A stretch of 40,948 bases of DNA from HGM04593 sp045588345 (GTDB lineage Bacteria > Bacteroidota > Bacteroidia > Bacteroidales > Bacteroidaceae), in NCBI GenBank assembly GCA_045588345.1, contig JAZNDZ010000130.1:1-40948 (forward strand), read 5' to 3'. The position numbers and the translations under genes are program-made. Shown piece by piece: positions 31,578 to 39,784 of the stretch. Each line of letters opens with the position of its first letter. The stretch's first letter is position 1. The notes under the pieces were generated by a model. It saw only the letters and a program-made list of their open reading frames with translations, was not told the origin of the DNA and made no database searches.

Positions 31578-32549
31578 TCAGTTCAATTTCTTGTGGAACA
31601 TTGCAAGGATGTTGCTGTGAATGTTCGCTCCGAACAGCGCGAATGGCGTGTATTTGATTTTTTGCTTTATATTAAGGTTCATGTTGTAGAGGGTCTTTAT
31701 GTCTATGCGCCTCTCTTTAACAAGTGCCGCAGCCTGTTTTATGCCCTCTTTTGTGCGGTCGGAACAACGTCTGAGGTCTACAAGGTTGTCTATGCAGCGC
31801 AAGAGAATTCTGTTTGCCTCATCTTTAAGTTCGGGTATGTCTGCGCATTTTTCGTGAAGTGATGCAAGGTTGCGGAACAGGAATTTGTATGATGCAAAAG
31901 AATGAGTGTTGCTTATGCTTGAATCGTTGTCGTAATAGTAATAGAAACCGCAATCGGAATAATATACATTCTCGCTGCTGCTGAATAGGATTGGTGTCAC
32001 CAAGGTGTCTTCAAAGACTTCACCCTCGGGGTAGCGCACAAACATGAACAGGTCGGCCCGGTATATCTTGTTGCATGCAAAACAGTGTTCGTAACCTTCG
32101 CGTTTCACCCAGTCCTTGAAGATTCTGTCATTCCCCGAAACCTTCTCGGGCTTGAATGATATTATCTTGCTGCGTGGCGATTCGTAGTATTTGTGTATGG
32201 GGTATTCAAGAATGTCTACATCGGGGTTGTTGCGCAAGATGTTCATGTTGTAGTAGTAGGTTCCCGATGCTACAGCATCGTCTCCGTCTACAAATGTTAT
32301 GTACTCGCCTTTTGCCGCTGATATGCCGGCGTTGCGAGCCGAAGAGAGGCCTCCGTTCTTCTTGTGTATGACTCTGACTTTGTCGCACTCTTGAGCGTAG
32401 CGGTCACAAATTGCGCCACTGCTATCGGGCGAGCCGTCATCAACCAAAATGAGCTCATAGTCGGTATATGTCTGCTGCAGTATGCTTTCAATGCATCTTT
32501 GCAAGTGACGTCTTACTTTGTATACCGGTACTATTATGCTTAATTTCAT
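31578..32549 (-). CDS. GT2-family glycosyltransferase
   Basis: This 323-residue GT-A enzyme is the first gene of the operon. It starts MKLSIIVPVYKVRRHLQRC and shows LVDDGSPDSSG, GGLSSARNAGISAAKGEYI and the metal-binding FVDGDD near residue 95, all diagnostic for GT2. The C-terminal third resembles polysaccharide-type transferases (EpsJ/WcaA-like). The sugar is unknown. Confidence 0.9.
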   Translation of the reverse strand: MKLSIIVPVYKVRRHLQRCIESILQQTYTDYELILVDDGSPDSSGAICDRYAQECDKVRVIHKKNGGLSSARNAGISAAKGEYITFVDGDDAVASGTYYYNMNILRNNPDVDILEYPIHKYYESPRSKIISFKPEKVSGNDRIFKDWVKREGYEHCFACNKIYRADLFMFVRYPEGEVFEDTLVTPILFSSSENVYYSDCGFYYYYDNDSSISNTHSFASYKFLFRNLASLHEKCADIPELKDEANRILLRCIDNLVDLRRCSDRTKEGIKQAAALVKERRIDIKTLYNMNLNIKQKIKYTPFALFGANIHSNILAMFHKKLN

Positions 32550-32578
32550 GGTTGGTTATACTCTTTCCTGGTTTATCG

Positions 32579-32586
32579 CAAAGATA
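32579..32586 (-). promoter_or_regulatory. Probable -7 element for the glycosyltransferase operon
   Basis: TATCTTTG on the minus strand, 30 bp upstream of the first glycosyltransferase start. The -33 is unclear. Confidence 0.45.
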
Positions 32587-32700
32587 ATGAATAAGTGTAA
32601 AAGTTCCGATAAAACGGCCTTTTTTCTTTGTCTTCGGCATTTAATTTTTCTTGCGTGTCTTTTTGCGCTCTTGTACGTCCTGTAATTCATTATTTTTTGC

Positions 32701-32708
32701 TATCTTCG
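32701..32708 (+). promoter_or_regulatory. Probable -7 element for the flippase-M23 operon
   Basis: TATCTTCG, 39 bp ahead of the ATG at 32748. No TTTG at the proper spacing was found. Confidence 0.4.
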
Positions 32709-32747
32709 CAAAGATTAGTTGTGCTGTTGCGCAACTCTTTGTATTTG

Positions 32748-34280
32748 ATGGATAAATCTACGCGGAATAGGGGTAATGGTAATGCCTATGGGCATACGAT
32801 AAAATATCTGAGCATCTTTGGAGGCGCTCATGGGCTTTCTGTAATCCTTAATGTGGTACGTACAAAAATATCATGTATTCTGCTTGGCGTTGCCGGACAA
32901 TCAATAATAGCGCTTTCAAACCGTACTGTGCAGATGTTCAGTGACGGAACCGGGCTCAGTTTGTCTTTGAGCGCTGTGCGCAAGATTGCCGACACGTTTG
33001 AGAATTGTGACGATGGTTCGCTGCTCAAGTGCGTGAAGGTTGTGCGTAGTCTGGCTTTCCTTACAGGAATATTCGGTATGCTTTTGATGCTTGCCGTTGT
33101 ACCGTTGGTAAGTGATTGGATATTCGAGGCATCAAGCGAATATTATAGGTCACGTATCATGATGCTTTCTCCTGTGGTTCTCTTTATGGCGGTATCTAAT
33201 GGTGAAATAGCCATACTGCGGGGAACAAGAAGGCTGAATGCGATTGCTTCATATACTTTGGCAACAGCAATTATATCACTGATAGTGGCTGTGCCTGCGT
33301 ATTATGCAATGGGAATAGGCGGAATATTCCCTGCAATCTTTATCACGGCATTACTGCAGATGTGTGTGCTTCTTGGCTTTTCCTTGCCGCAATATCGTTA
33401 TGTTATAAATCCCTTCTCGTTATCGCTGTTGCGTGAGGGCTTGGAAATGGTAAAACTTGGAGCCGGTTATGTGTTTGCCTCCATTTTTACATCGTTTTCA
33501 ATGTGGCTGGTATGTGCGGCATTGTCCGATATTGGCAACGGGGATAGTGCCGGTCTTTTTACAGCCGGTTTCGTAATGACTACATTGTTGCCCGGCATGC
33601 TGTTTTCGGCGCTTGATTCGGAATATTATCCACGATTGTCAGGAGTTGCCGCTGATGCTGAGCGGTGCAACAGGGTTGTGAACGAGCAGATTGAGGTTCA
33701 GTTGCTGGTGCAGTCGCCGTTGCTCATGGCCTTTGTTGTTGCTATGCCGGCTTTAGTGCCTCTGTTCTATAATGCTGAGTTTGTACCTGCTATAGCAATG
33801 GCTCAGTTTGCAATGTTGGGTATGTTCATGCGCACAATGTGTTTTCCGCTCTCTTTTTTGGCTCTGTCTAAGAGCGATACAAAGGTTTATGTGTCTCTTG
33901 AAGCGGTTTACAACATCTTATTTGTATTCTTTATTATTGCCGGGTATGTATTAAATGGAATGACCGGTGTAGGAATCGGAATAGCACTGCTCCATACTGT
34001 TGATTTCATAATGGTCTATTCCGTGGCGAGATATCGGTATGGTGTGAAGTTGTCGGGTAACGTGATATGTTCTTTCTTTGTACAATTGCCGCTTTTTGTA
34101 GCAGTGGTTGCTGTTGCCCGTCTCTGTTGTATTGATTGGGTTTATTGGATAGCCGGGGCCATTTGTGTATTACTTTCTGTTTCTGTGACAATGTATATGT
34201 TCAGTCGCATGGAGGTGTTGCCAAAATTCCTGTTGCGCATAATGAACAAATTTTTTGGAAGGTTCAAGAAACGTGTATGA
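32748..34280 (+). CDS. Polysaccharide flippase (Wzx/MVF-like, MOP superfamily)
   Basis: This 510-residue integral membrane protein has about 12-14 hydrophobic segments, for example VVRSLAFLTGIFGMLLMLAV, ASYTLATAIISLIVAVPAYY and FFIIAGYVLNGMTGVGIGIA. The N-terminus (TIKYLSIFGGAHGLSVILNVVRTK) is typical of polysaccharide biosynthesis flippases of the MOP superfamily. The long frame begins 40 codons upstream, but that part overlaps the promoter region. It is divergent from the three glycosyltransferases, suggesting it exports their lipid-linked product across the inner membrane. The stop overlaps the start of an M23 peptidase by 4 bp. Confidence 0.87.
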   Translation: MDKSTRNRGNGNAYGHTIKYLSIFGGAHGLSVILNVVRTKISCILLGVAGQSIIALSNRTVQMFSDGTGLSLSLSAVRKIADTFENCDDGSLLKCVKVVRSLAFLTGIFGMLLMLAVVPLVSDWIFEASSEYYRSRIMMLSPVVLFMAVSNGEIAILRGTRRLNAIASYTLATAIISLIVAVPAYYAMGIGGIFPAIFITALLQMCVLLGFSLPQYRYVINPFSLSLLREGLEMVKLGAGYVFASIFTSFSMWLVCAALSDIGNGDSAGLFTAGFVMTTLLPGMLFSALDSEYYPRLSGVAADAERCNRVVNEQIEVQLLVQSPLLMAFVVAMPALVPLFYNAEFVPAIAMAQFAMLGMFMRTMCFPLSFLALSKSDTKVYVSLEAVYNILFVFFIIAGYVLNGMTGVGIGIALLHTVDFIMVYSVARYRYGVKLSGNVICSFFVQLPLFVAVVAVARLCCIDWVYWIAGAICVLLSVSVTMYMFSRMEVLPKFLLRIMNKFFGRFKKRV

Positions 34281-35950
34281 AAAGGTGTATATGTTTTCTT
34301 CTTTTGATAATGTTTGCTGTGCTTCCTTCGCAGGCGCAGCATGCTGATACTCTGTTCCGCAAGCCTTTTGACTTTGAACTTTTTCTGAGCGGTAATTTCG
34401 GCGAACTCAGGTCAAACCATTTTCATTCCGGACTGGATTTCAAGACCCAAGGTGTTGTGGGCAAGCCGATAAAGTGTGTTGCCGACGGTTATATAAAAAG
34501 GGCTTCTGTTGCTCCCGGTGGCTATGGTTTGGCGCTTTATGTGATGCACGACAATGGATATATGACTGTATACGGGCATCTTGACCGTTTTCCGCAGGGC
34601 GTAGCCGAGCGTGTGCGCGATGCTCAGTACGGGAAAGAGTGTTTTTCGGTAGATATTTCGTTCGCTCCCGACGAGTTCAGGGTAAGGAGAGGCGAGGTGC
34701 TGGCAATTGCCGGCAACAGCGGATATTCGTTCGGTCCGCATCTGCATTTTGAGTTGCGGGATTCTACCGGTGAAGAACTGTATGACCCAATACCCTTTTT
34801 TATCAATGAATTGAAAGATAACCGTCTGCCGGTAGTCTCAAAAGTCGCAATTTATCCTTCACAAGGTGCGGGTGCAGTTGATTCGGGTTATGTTTCAAAG
34901 GTCTACGCCTTAAAGAGTGGAACGCTGTGCGATACTGTTGAGGTGTGGGGTAGGATAGGCTTTGGAATAAAGGCTATTGATTACATGACAGGGACAAACA
35001 ACAAGTATGGTGTCTGCAATATTGAATTGCTGGTCGATGACAGTTTGCGTTTTTCAAGCGCAATGGACCGCTTCTCATTCAAGGAAAACAGGCTTATAAA
35101 CGCGTGGGCCGATTACTCTCGCTATGTAAATGACGGAGAATGGTTCCAACGCTTGTTTCTGCTTGAGAATAATCCGTTGCGCGCTCTTTGGGCCGATGCA
35201 AACAAGGGATGGATTGATGTCAATGAGGAGCGTCTGTACAAGGTGGAATGCCGTGTGGGTGATTATCATGGCAATATCAGCAATCTGCTGTTCCATGTAC
35301 GAGGGAAAGAACAGAAGATTCAGCCTCCTGCCGGTGCATACAATCTTTACTGGTTCTTGAATAATTCGGTGGAACATAATGGTATGTCGCTTTACATACC
35401 TGCAGGGGAACTGTTTGAGTCTGTGACGGTTGATATAGCAAAGAACGATGGGGAGTATGGCATTTCCGGCAGGTATTCATTCGGTGAATCTCCATTGCCT
35501 TTATGGCATAGTGCAAGATTGGGATTGAGGGTCGATACGCTTGCGGTTGACAGTTCAAAGTTGTACATCAGGCAAGTGACAAAGAAAGGCGGTTTTTCTG
35601 TAGGCGGAAAGTACAGCGACGGCTGGCTATATGCCGATGTCGGTTCGCTTGGCTGCTTTGAGGTGGCTGTTGATACTGTGTCGCCGTCCATTGTTCCTGT
35701 GAGTGAAAAGAATTGGTCGCGTAGCGGAAAGGTTGTATTCGCTGTAAGCGACAAGCAGACATCGGTAAGGTCTTTCCGTGGAACTTTGAACGGGAACTTT
35801 GTGCTGTTCAAGTACAGCAGCAAGAACGGGCGTATAGAACTGGACTGCAGAAAAGAGAATATACGTGCAGGCAAGCATCTTTTAAGGTTAGAGGTTACTG
35901 ATGCCTGTGGAAACTCAGCCGTTTTTGAAAAAAGATTATTCATTAAATAA
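34277..35950 (+). CDS. M23 (LytM-type) metallopeptidase, secreted
   Basis: This 557-residue protein has a signal peptide (MKRCICFLLLIMFAVLPSQA). The LytM domain follows directly at about 33-175, with the zinc ligands in HSGLD (His50, Asp54), His101 in VYGHLD, and HLHFE (His155, His157); all are present, so it may be an active peptidoglycan endopeptidase. The remaining 380 residues are beta-rich, perhaps Ig-like (YADVGSLGCFEVAVDTVSPSI, VSDKQTSVRSFRGTL). Translation is coupled to the flippase by an ATGA overlap, which also fixes the start. It is followed 9 bp later by a C69 dipeptidase gene. Confidence 0.9.
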   Translation: MKRCICFLLLIMFAVLPSQAQHADTLFRKPFDFELFLSGNFGELRSNHFHSGLDFKTQGVVGKPIKCVADGYIKRASVAPGGYGLALYVMHDNGYMTVYGHLDRFPQGVAERVRDAQYGKECFSVDISFAPDEFRVRRGEVLAIAGNSGYSFGPHLHFELRDSTGEELYDPIPFFINELKDNRLPVVSKVAIYPSQGAGAVDSGYVSKVYALKSGTLCDTVEVWGRIGFGIKAIDYMTGTNNKYGVCNIELLVDDSLRFSSAMDRFSFKENRLINAWADYSRYVNDGEWFQRLFLLENNPLRALWADANKGWIDVNEERLYKVECRVGDYHGNISNLLFHVRGKEQKIQPPAGAYNLYWFLNNSVEHNGMSLYIPAGELFESVTVDIAKNDGEYGISGRYSFGESPLPLWHSARLGLRVDTLAVDSSKLYIRQVTKKGGFSVGGKYSDGWLYADVGSLGCFEVAVDTVSPSIVPVSEKNWSRSGKVVFAVSDKQTSVRSFRGTLNGNFVLFKYSSKNGRIELDCRKENIRAGKHLLRLEVTDACGNSAVFEKRLFIK

Positions 35951-35959
35951 CATCATAAT

Positions 35960-37606
35960 ATGAAAAAGATAGGTTTATTATTCTTTGCATTGGTTCTCTG
36001 TTGTTCTTCATCAGAGGCTTGTACAAATTTTTTGGTGGGCAAGAAGGCTTCGGCCGATGGTTCGGTATTCATCTCGTATAGTGCCGACAGTTATGGCATG
36101 AGCGGCTTTGTCGCACATTTCCCGGCAGCGGTTCATCCGGCCGGAACTATGCGCGATATATACAATTGGGATTCAGGTGATTATATAGGTCAGATACCCG
36201 AAGCAAGAGTGACATATAATGTGCTTGGCAATATCAATGAACATCAGGTTGCTATTGCCGAAACTACTTTTGGCGGCCGTGAAGAACTTGTCGATACTGC
36301 CGGTCTTATCGATTATGGCAATCTTATATATATTGCGCTCCAACGTTCGCGTACTGCCCGCGAGGCTATTGATGTAATGACATCGCTTGTAGCGGAGTAC
36401 GGTTACTACAGCAGTGGCGAGAGTTTTTCCATTGCCGACCCCAACGAAGCATGGATTCTTGAAATGGTGGGCAAGGGCGGCAAAGAGAAAGGTGCAGTGT
36501 GGGTTGCTATACGTATTCCTGATGACTGCATCTCGGCTCATGCCAATCAGGCACGCATACGCAAGTTCGACATGAAGGATAAAGAGAACGTGCGCTATTC
36601 TAAGGATGTGATAAAGTTTGCCCGCAAGATGGGTTATTTCAATGGCAAGGATGAGGATTTTGATTTTGCAGCAGCATATTGCCCTGCCGACTTCGGTGCT
36701 CTTCGCTATTGCGATGCACGTGTATGGAGTTTCTTTAATATGTTCGGTGCTGAGGATATGAGCAAATATCTTGCCTGGGCTTCGGGTGATGCAACTGCTG
36801 AGCCAATGCCTCTTTATATGAAACCTAAGGCTCCTGTTTCGTTGCAGGATATGCAGCGCGGTATGCGTGACCACTATGAGGGTACTCCATTCGATGTTAC
36901 AATCGACTTGGGTGCAGGCCCGTATAAGATGCCTTATCGTCCCTCGCCATTGAGTTTCAAGGTTGACGGCAAGGAGTACTTCAATGAACGTCCGATTTCT
37001 ACATTCCAGACAGCATTCACATTCGTTGCGCAGTTGCGCGGTTGGTTGCCGGATGCGGTAGGCGGTGTGATGTGGTTCGGTACCGATGATGCAAATATGG
37101 TAGTGTTTACTCCTGTATATTGCTGTGCGACAGTTGTTCCCGATTGCTATAAAGAGGAATTTGCCGACCCGGTCGAGTTCTCTTGGAAATCCTCTTTCTG
37201 GGTATTCAACTGGGTGTCAAACATGATATATCCCAAATACTCTATGGTTGTAGATGATATGCGTGCTGTGCAGTCTGCGCTTGAGAACAGATTCTATGAG
37301 CAGAGCAAGGAGGTTGAGGCTGAAGCGCTTGCAGTAATCGCTTCTTCGCCCAAGTACGCGGTACGTATATTGACGGACTTTACATGCAGCAGTGCCGAAG
37401 AGGCGCTTGGCGAGTGGAAGAAATTCGGTGAGAAAGTTATAGTGAAATATAATGACATGGTTGTCAAGGAAGAGAAGAACGGCAAGGTGCAGCGCGGAAA
37501 AACAGGTCTTGCCGGCAAGATTGTGCGCCCAGGCTATCCGCAGGAGTATCTTAAGAAGATTGTAGAGCAGACGGGTGACAAATTCCTCATCCCGCAATCA
37601 AAATAA
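35960..37606 (+). CDS. C69-family dipeptidase, exported
   Basis: This 548-residue Ntn hydrolase has a signal sequence ending SSSEA directly before CTNFLVGKKAS, so cleavage would expose Cys21 as the N-terminal nucleophile. Other C69 features are SADGSVFISYSADSY, INEHQVAIAETTFGGR, SFSIADPNEAWILEMVGKGG and the SAHANQARI segment. Family members cleave dipeptides. The gene follows the M23 peptidase by 9 bp, so the two are probably cotranscribed and may act in periplasmic peptide turnover. There is no promoter between them. Confidence 0.92.
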   Translation: MKKIGLLFFALVLCCSSSEACTNFLVGKKASADGSVFISYSADSYGMSGFVAHFPAAVHPAGTMRDIYNWDSGDYIGQIPEARVTYNVLGNINEHQVAIAETTFGGREELVDTAGLIDYGNLIYIALQRSRTAREAIDVMTSLVAEYGYYSSGESFSIADPNEAWILEMVGKGGKEKGAVWVAIRIPDDCISAHANQARIRKFDMKDKENVRYSKDVIKFARKMGYFNGKDEDFDFAAAYCPADFGALRYCDARVWSFFNMFGAEDMSKYLAWASGDATAEPMPLYMKPKAPVSLQDMQRGMRDHYEGTPFDVTIDLGAGPYKMPYRPSPLSFKVDGKEYFNERPISTFQTAFTFVAQLRGWLPDAVGGVMWFGTDDANMVVFTPVYCCATVVPDCYKEEFADPVEFSWKSSFWVFNWVSNMIYPKYSMVVDDMRAVQSALENRFYEQSKEVEAEALAVIASSPKYAVRILTDFTCSSAEEALGEWKKFGEKVIVKYNDMVVKEEKNGKVQRGKTGLAGKIVRPGYPQEYLKKIVEQTGDKFLIPQSK

Positions 37607-37614
37607 TGTTATAA

Positions 37615-37646
37615 TTGTTTTTTATTCCAAGAATTAATTATATTTG
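37615..37646 (+). promoter_or_regulatory. pgm promoter
   Basis: TTG at 37615-37617, a 21-bp spacer and TATATTTG at 37639-37646. The leader to the ATG is about 72 nt and begins with a hairpin. Confidence 0.65.
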
Positions 37647-37656
37647 CAAGAACTGA

Positions 37657-37690
37657 TTACATGTACCGTGCTTTTGTTTACGGCATGTAA
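37657..37690 (+). other. 5' leader hairpin of pgm
   Basis: TTACATG (37657-37663) pairs with CATGTAA (37684-37690), and the inner CCGT (37666-37669) pairs with ACGG (37680-37683) across a two-base bulge. The predicted transcript would start just before this hairpin. There is no T tail after it, so a structure stabilising the mRNA end or a regulator site is more likely than a terminator. Confidence 0.45.
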
Positions 37691-37724
37691 GGATTTGTGG
37701 CAACATATCAATAACTGACTTAAT

Positions 37725-39464
37725 ATGGACCAGGAATTAATTAAAATGGTAACGGAAAAGGCCAATGAGTGGCTTTCTCCGGCTTATGATGAAGAGACAC
37801 GTAAAGAGGTGCAGGCAATGCTCGACAATGAGGACAAGACTCCTCTGATTGATGCGTTCTATCGTGAACTTGAGTTCGGAACAGGTGGCTTGCGCGGTAT
37901 TATGGGTGCGGGAAGCAACCGCATGAACATATATACTGTGGGTAAGGCTACACAGGGCTTGGCAAACTACTTGAACGAATGTTTCAAGGAGAAGGAGCAG
38001 ATTTCTGTTGTAGTTGGTCACGATTGCCGCAACAACAGCCGTCTGTTTGCAGAGATTTCGGCAAACATCTTCTCGGCAAACGGTATCAAGGTATATCTTT
38101 TCGAGGATTTGCGTCCTACACCTGAAATCTCTTTTGCTATCCGTCATTTGGGTTGCCAGAGCGGTGTCAATATCACTGCCAGCCACAACCCCAAGGAGTA
38201 CAATGGCTACAAGGCTTATTGGGATGATGGTGCCCAGATGCTCTCTCCGCACGATGTAAATACAATCAAGCATGTCGAGAGTGTCAAGGTTGAGGATATC
38301 AAGTTCCAGGGCAATCCGGCACTCATAGAGGTAATCGGCGAGGAAATCGACAATGCATTCCTCGATGCGGTGAAGACTCTCACTATTGACCCTGAGGTCA
38401 TCAAACGTCACAAGGACCTCAAGATTGTCTACACACCAATCCATGGTTGCGGCCGTGTACTTATTCCTGCATCATTGCGCAAGTGGGGCTTTGAGAACAT
38501 CCATTGCGTTGAGGAGCAGATGGTAAAGGACGGAAACTTCCCTACGGTGGTTTCTCCTAACCCCGAGAATCCCGAGGCTATGACTATGGCAATTGAACTT
38601 GCCAAGAAGATAGATGCCGACCTTGTTATGGCTTCTGACCCCGATGCCGACCGTCTGGCCATTGCCTGCAAGGACAGCAATGGCGAGTGGGTGATAATCA
38701 ACGGTAACCAAACTTGCATGATGTTCCTCTACTACATTATTACCCAGTATACAAAACTGGGCAAGATGACCGGCAAGGAGTTTGTTGTGAAGACAATCGT
38801 TACAACAGAGGTTATAAAGAGCATTGCCGACAAGAACAACATCAAGATGTATGACTGCTACACCGGCTTCAAGTGGATTGCCAAGGTCATCCGCGACAAT
38901 GAGGGCATTGCAAAATACATCGGTGGCGGTGAAGAGAGTTTCGGATTCTTGGCAGAGGATTTCTGTCGTGACAAGGATTCTGTATCTGCATGCAGCCTTA
39001 TCGCAGAGGTTGCCGCATGGGCAAAGGACAATGGCAAGGGACTCTACGAACTGCTCATGGATATTTATGTCGAGTATGGATTCTCTAAAGAGGTTACAGT
39101 GAATGTTGTAAAGCCCGGCAAGAGCGGAGCCGATGAAATACGTCAGATGATGGAGAACTTCCGTGCTAATCCTCTCAGGGAGATGGCCGGTGAGAAGGTT
39201 GTCTGCTACAAGGACTTCAAGGCGATGAAGCAGACCGATGTCAATGGCAACGTTACCGATATTGACATGCCTGAACCTTCAAACGTGTTGCAGTATTTCA
39301 CCGAGAGCGGAAACAAGGTTTCTGTTCGTCCTTCGGGTACAGAACCCAAAATCAAGTTCTACATGGAGGCTAAGGGCAAGATGGGCTGCCGCAACTGCTA
39401 TGCCGATGCGTGTGCAAAGGCCGATGAGACAATTGAGGCAATGAAAAAGGCTATGGGCATCTGA
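37725..39464 (+). CDS. pgm: Phosphoglucomutase/phosphomannomutase
   Basis: This 579-residue cytoplasmic alpha-D-phosphohexomutase interconverts glucose or mannose 1- and 6-phosphates, supplying sugar nucleotide and glycan synthesis. The four domains are recognisable: early FGTGGLRGIMGAGSNRMN, catalytic phosphoserine loop NITASHNPKEYNGYK near 150, metal-binding DPDADRLAIA near 305, the sugar-binding GGGEESFGF near 402, and the phosphate-binding RPSGTEPKIKFY near the C-terminus. Length and motifs match the long PgcA-like subfamily of Bacteroidales. It is a single gene with a hairpin leader and a perfect palindromic terminator. Confidence 0.94.
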   Translation: MDQELIKMVTEKANEWLSPAYDEETRKEVQAMLDNEDKTPLIDAFYRELEFGTGGLRGIMGAGSNRMNIYTVGKATQGLANYLNECFKEKEQISVVVGHDCRNNSRLFAEISANIFSANGIKVYLFEDLRPTPEISFAIRHLGCQSGVNITASHNPKEYNGYKAYWDDGAQMLSPHDVNTIKHVESVKVEDIKFQGNPALIEVIGEEIDNAFLDAVKTLTIDPEVIKRHKDLKIVYTPIHGCGRVLIPASLRKWGFENIHCVEEQMVKDGNFPTVVSPNPENPEAMTMAIELAKKIDADLVMASDPDADRLAIACKDSNGEWVIINGNQTCMMFLYYIITQYTKLGKMTGKEFVVKTIVTTEVIKSIADKNNIKMYDCYTGFKWIAKVIRDNEGIAKYIGGGEESFGFLAEDFCRDKDSVSACSLIAEVAAWAKDNGKGLYELLMDIYVEYGFSKEVTVNVVKPGKSGADEIRQMMENFRANPLREMAGEKVVCYKDFKAMKQTDVNGNVTDIDMPEPSNVLQYFTESGNKVSVRPSGTEPKIKFYMEAKGKMGCRNCYADACAKADETIEAMKKAMGI

Positions 39465-39500
39465 TGAGCATCGTTTTGTATCAGCCTCATGCAATAAATA

Positions 39501-39540
39501 AAAAGAAGAGGTCTTGGGAATTCCCAAGACCTCTTCTTTT
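39501..39540. terminator. 40-bp perfect palindromic bidirectional terminator
   Basis: 20-bp perfect arms meet at GGGAATTCCC, with A-rich outer ends on one side and T-rich on the other, so it works in both directions. The last base is also the first base of the stop codon of the small minus-strand gene, so that gene ends exactly at the hairpin. Confidence 0.9.
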
Positions 39541-39719
39541 TATTTAGACCACAAACTTCCCCACTGTTCTTTATGCTCGCCGGCAAGGTCCGGGGAGGTG
39601 TCATCAACTTTACTGTTGCTGCTGCCCACTTCCGTTGTTGAGCCGACAACAACCTGCATTATATTTTCAATCTTAAGTTCGACTGCATCTGCAGCTGGTT
39701 TAGAATATCTCTTTTTCAT
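39540..39719 (-). CDS. Small protein, MK-x2-Y-x2-PA / WG-x-LW type, behind the LRR gene
   Basis: This is a 59-residue protein starting MKKRYSKPAADAVELKIENI, with a Ser/Thr/Val-rich middle and the end EQWGSLWSK. It has no Cys, signal peptide or membrane helix. It is related to the 56-residue protein at 12923-13093. It lies 65 bp downstream of the BspA-like gene on the same strand, with no promoter or terminator visible between them, and a purine-rich AGAGAG directly ahead of its ATG. Its stop codon overlaps the shared terminator. I do not recognise a characterised family. Confidence 0.7.
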   Translation of the reverse strand: MKKRYSKPAADAVELKIENIMQVVVGSTTEVGSSNSKVDDTSPDLAGEHKEQWGSLWSK

Positions 39720-39784
39720 CTCTCTTAAATTATGTTTTTAAAATTAATACTTCGTTGTGTGTTGCAGCATTCTGTGTGACGCAA

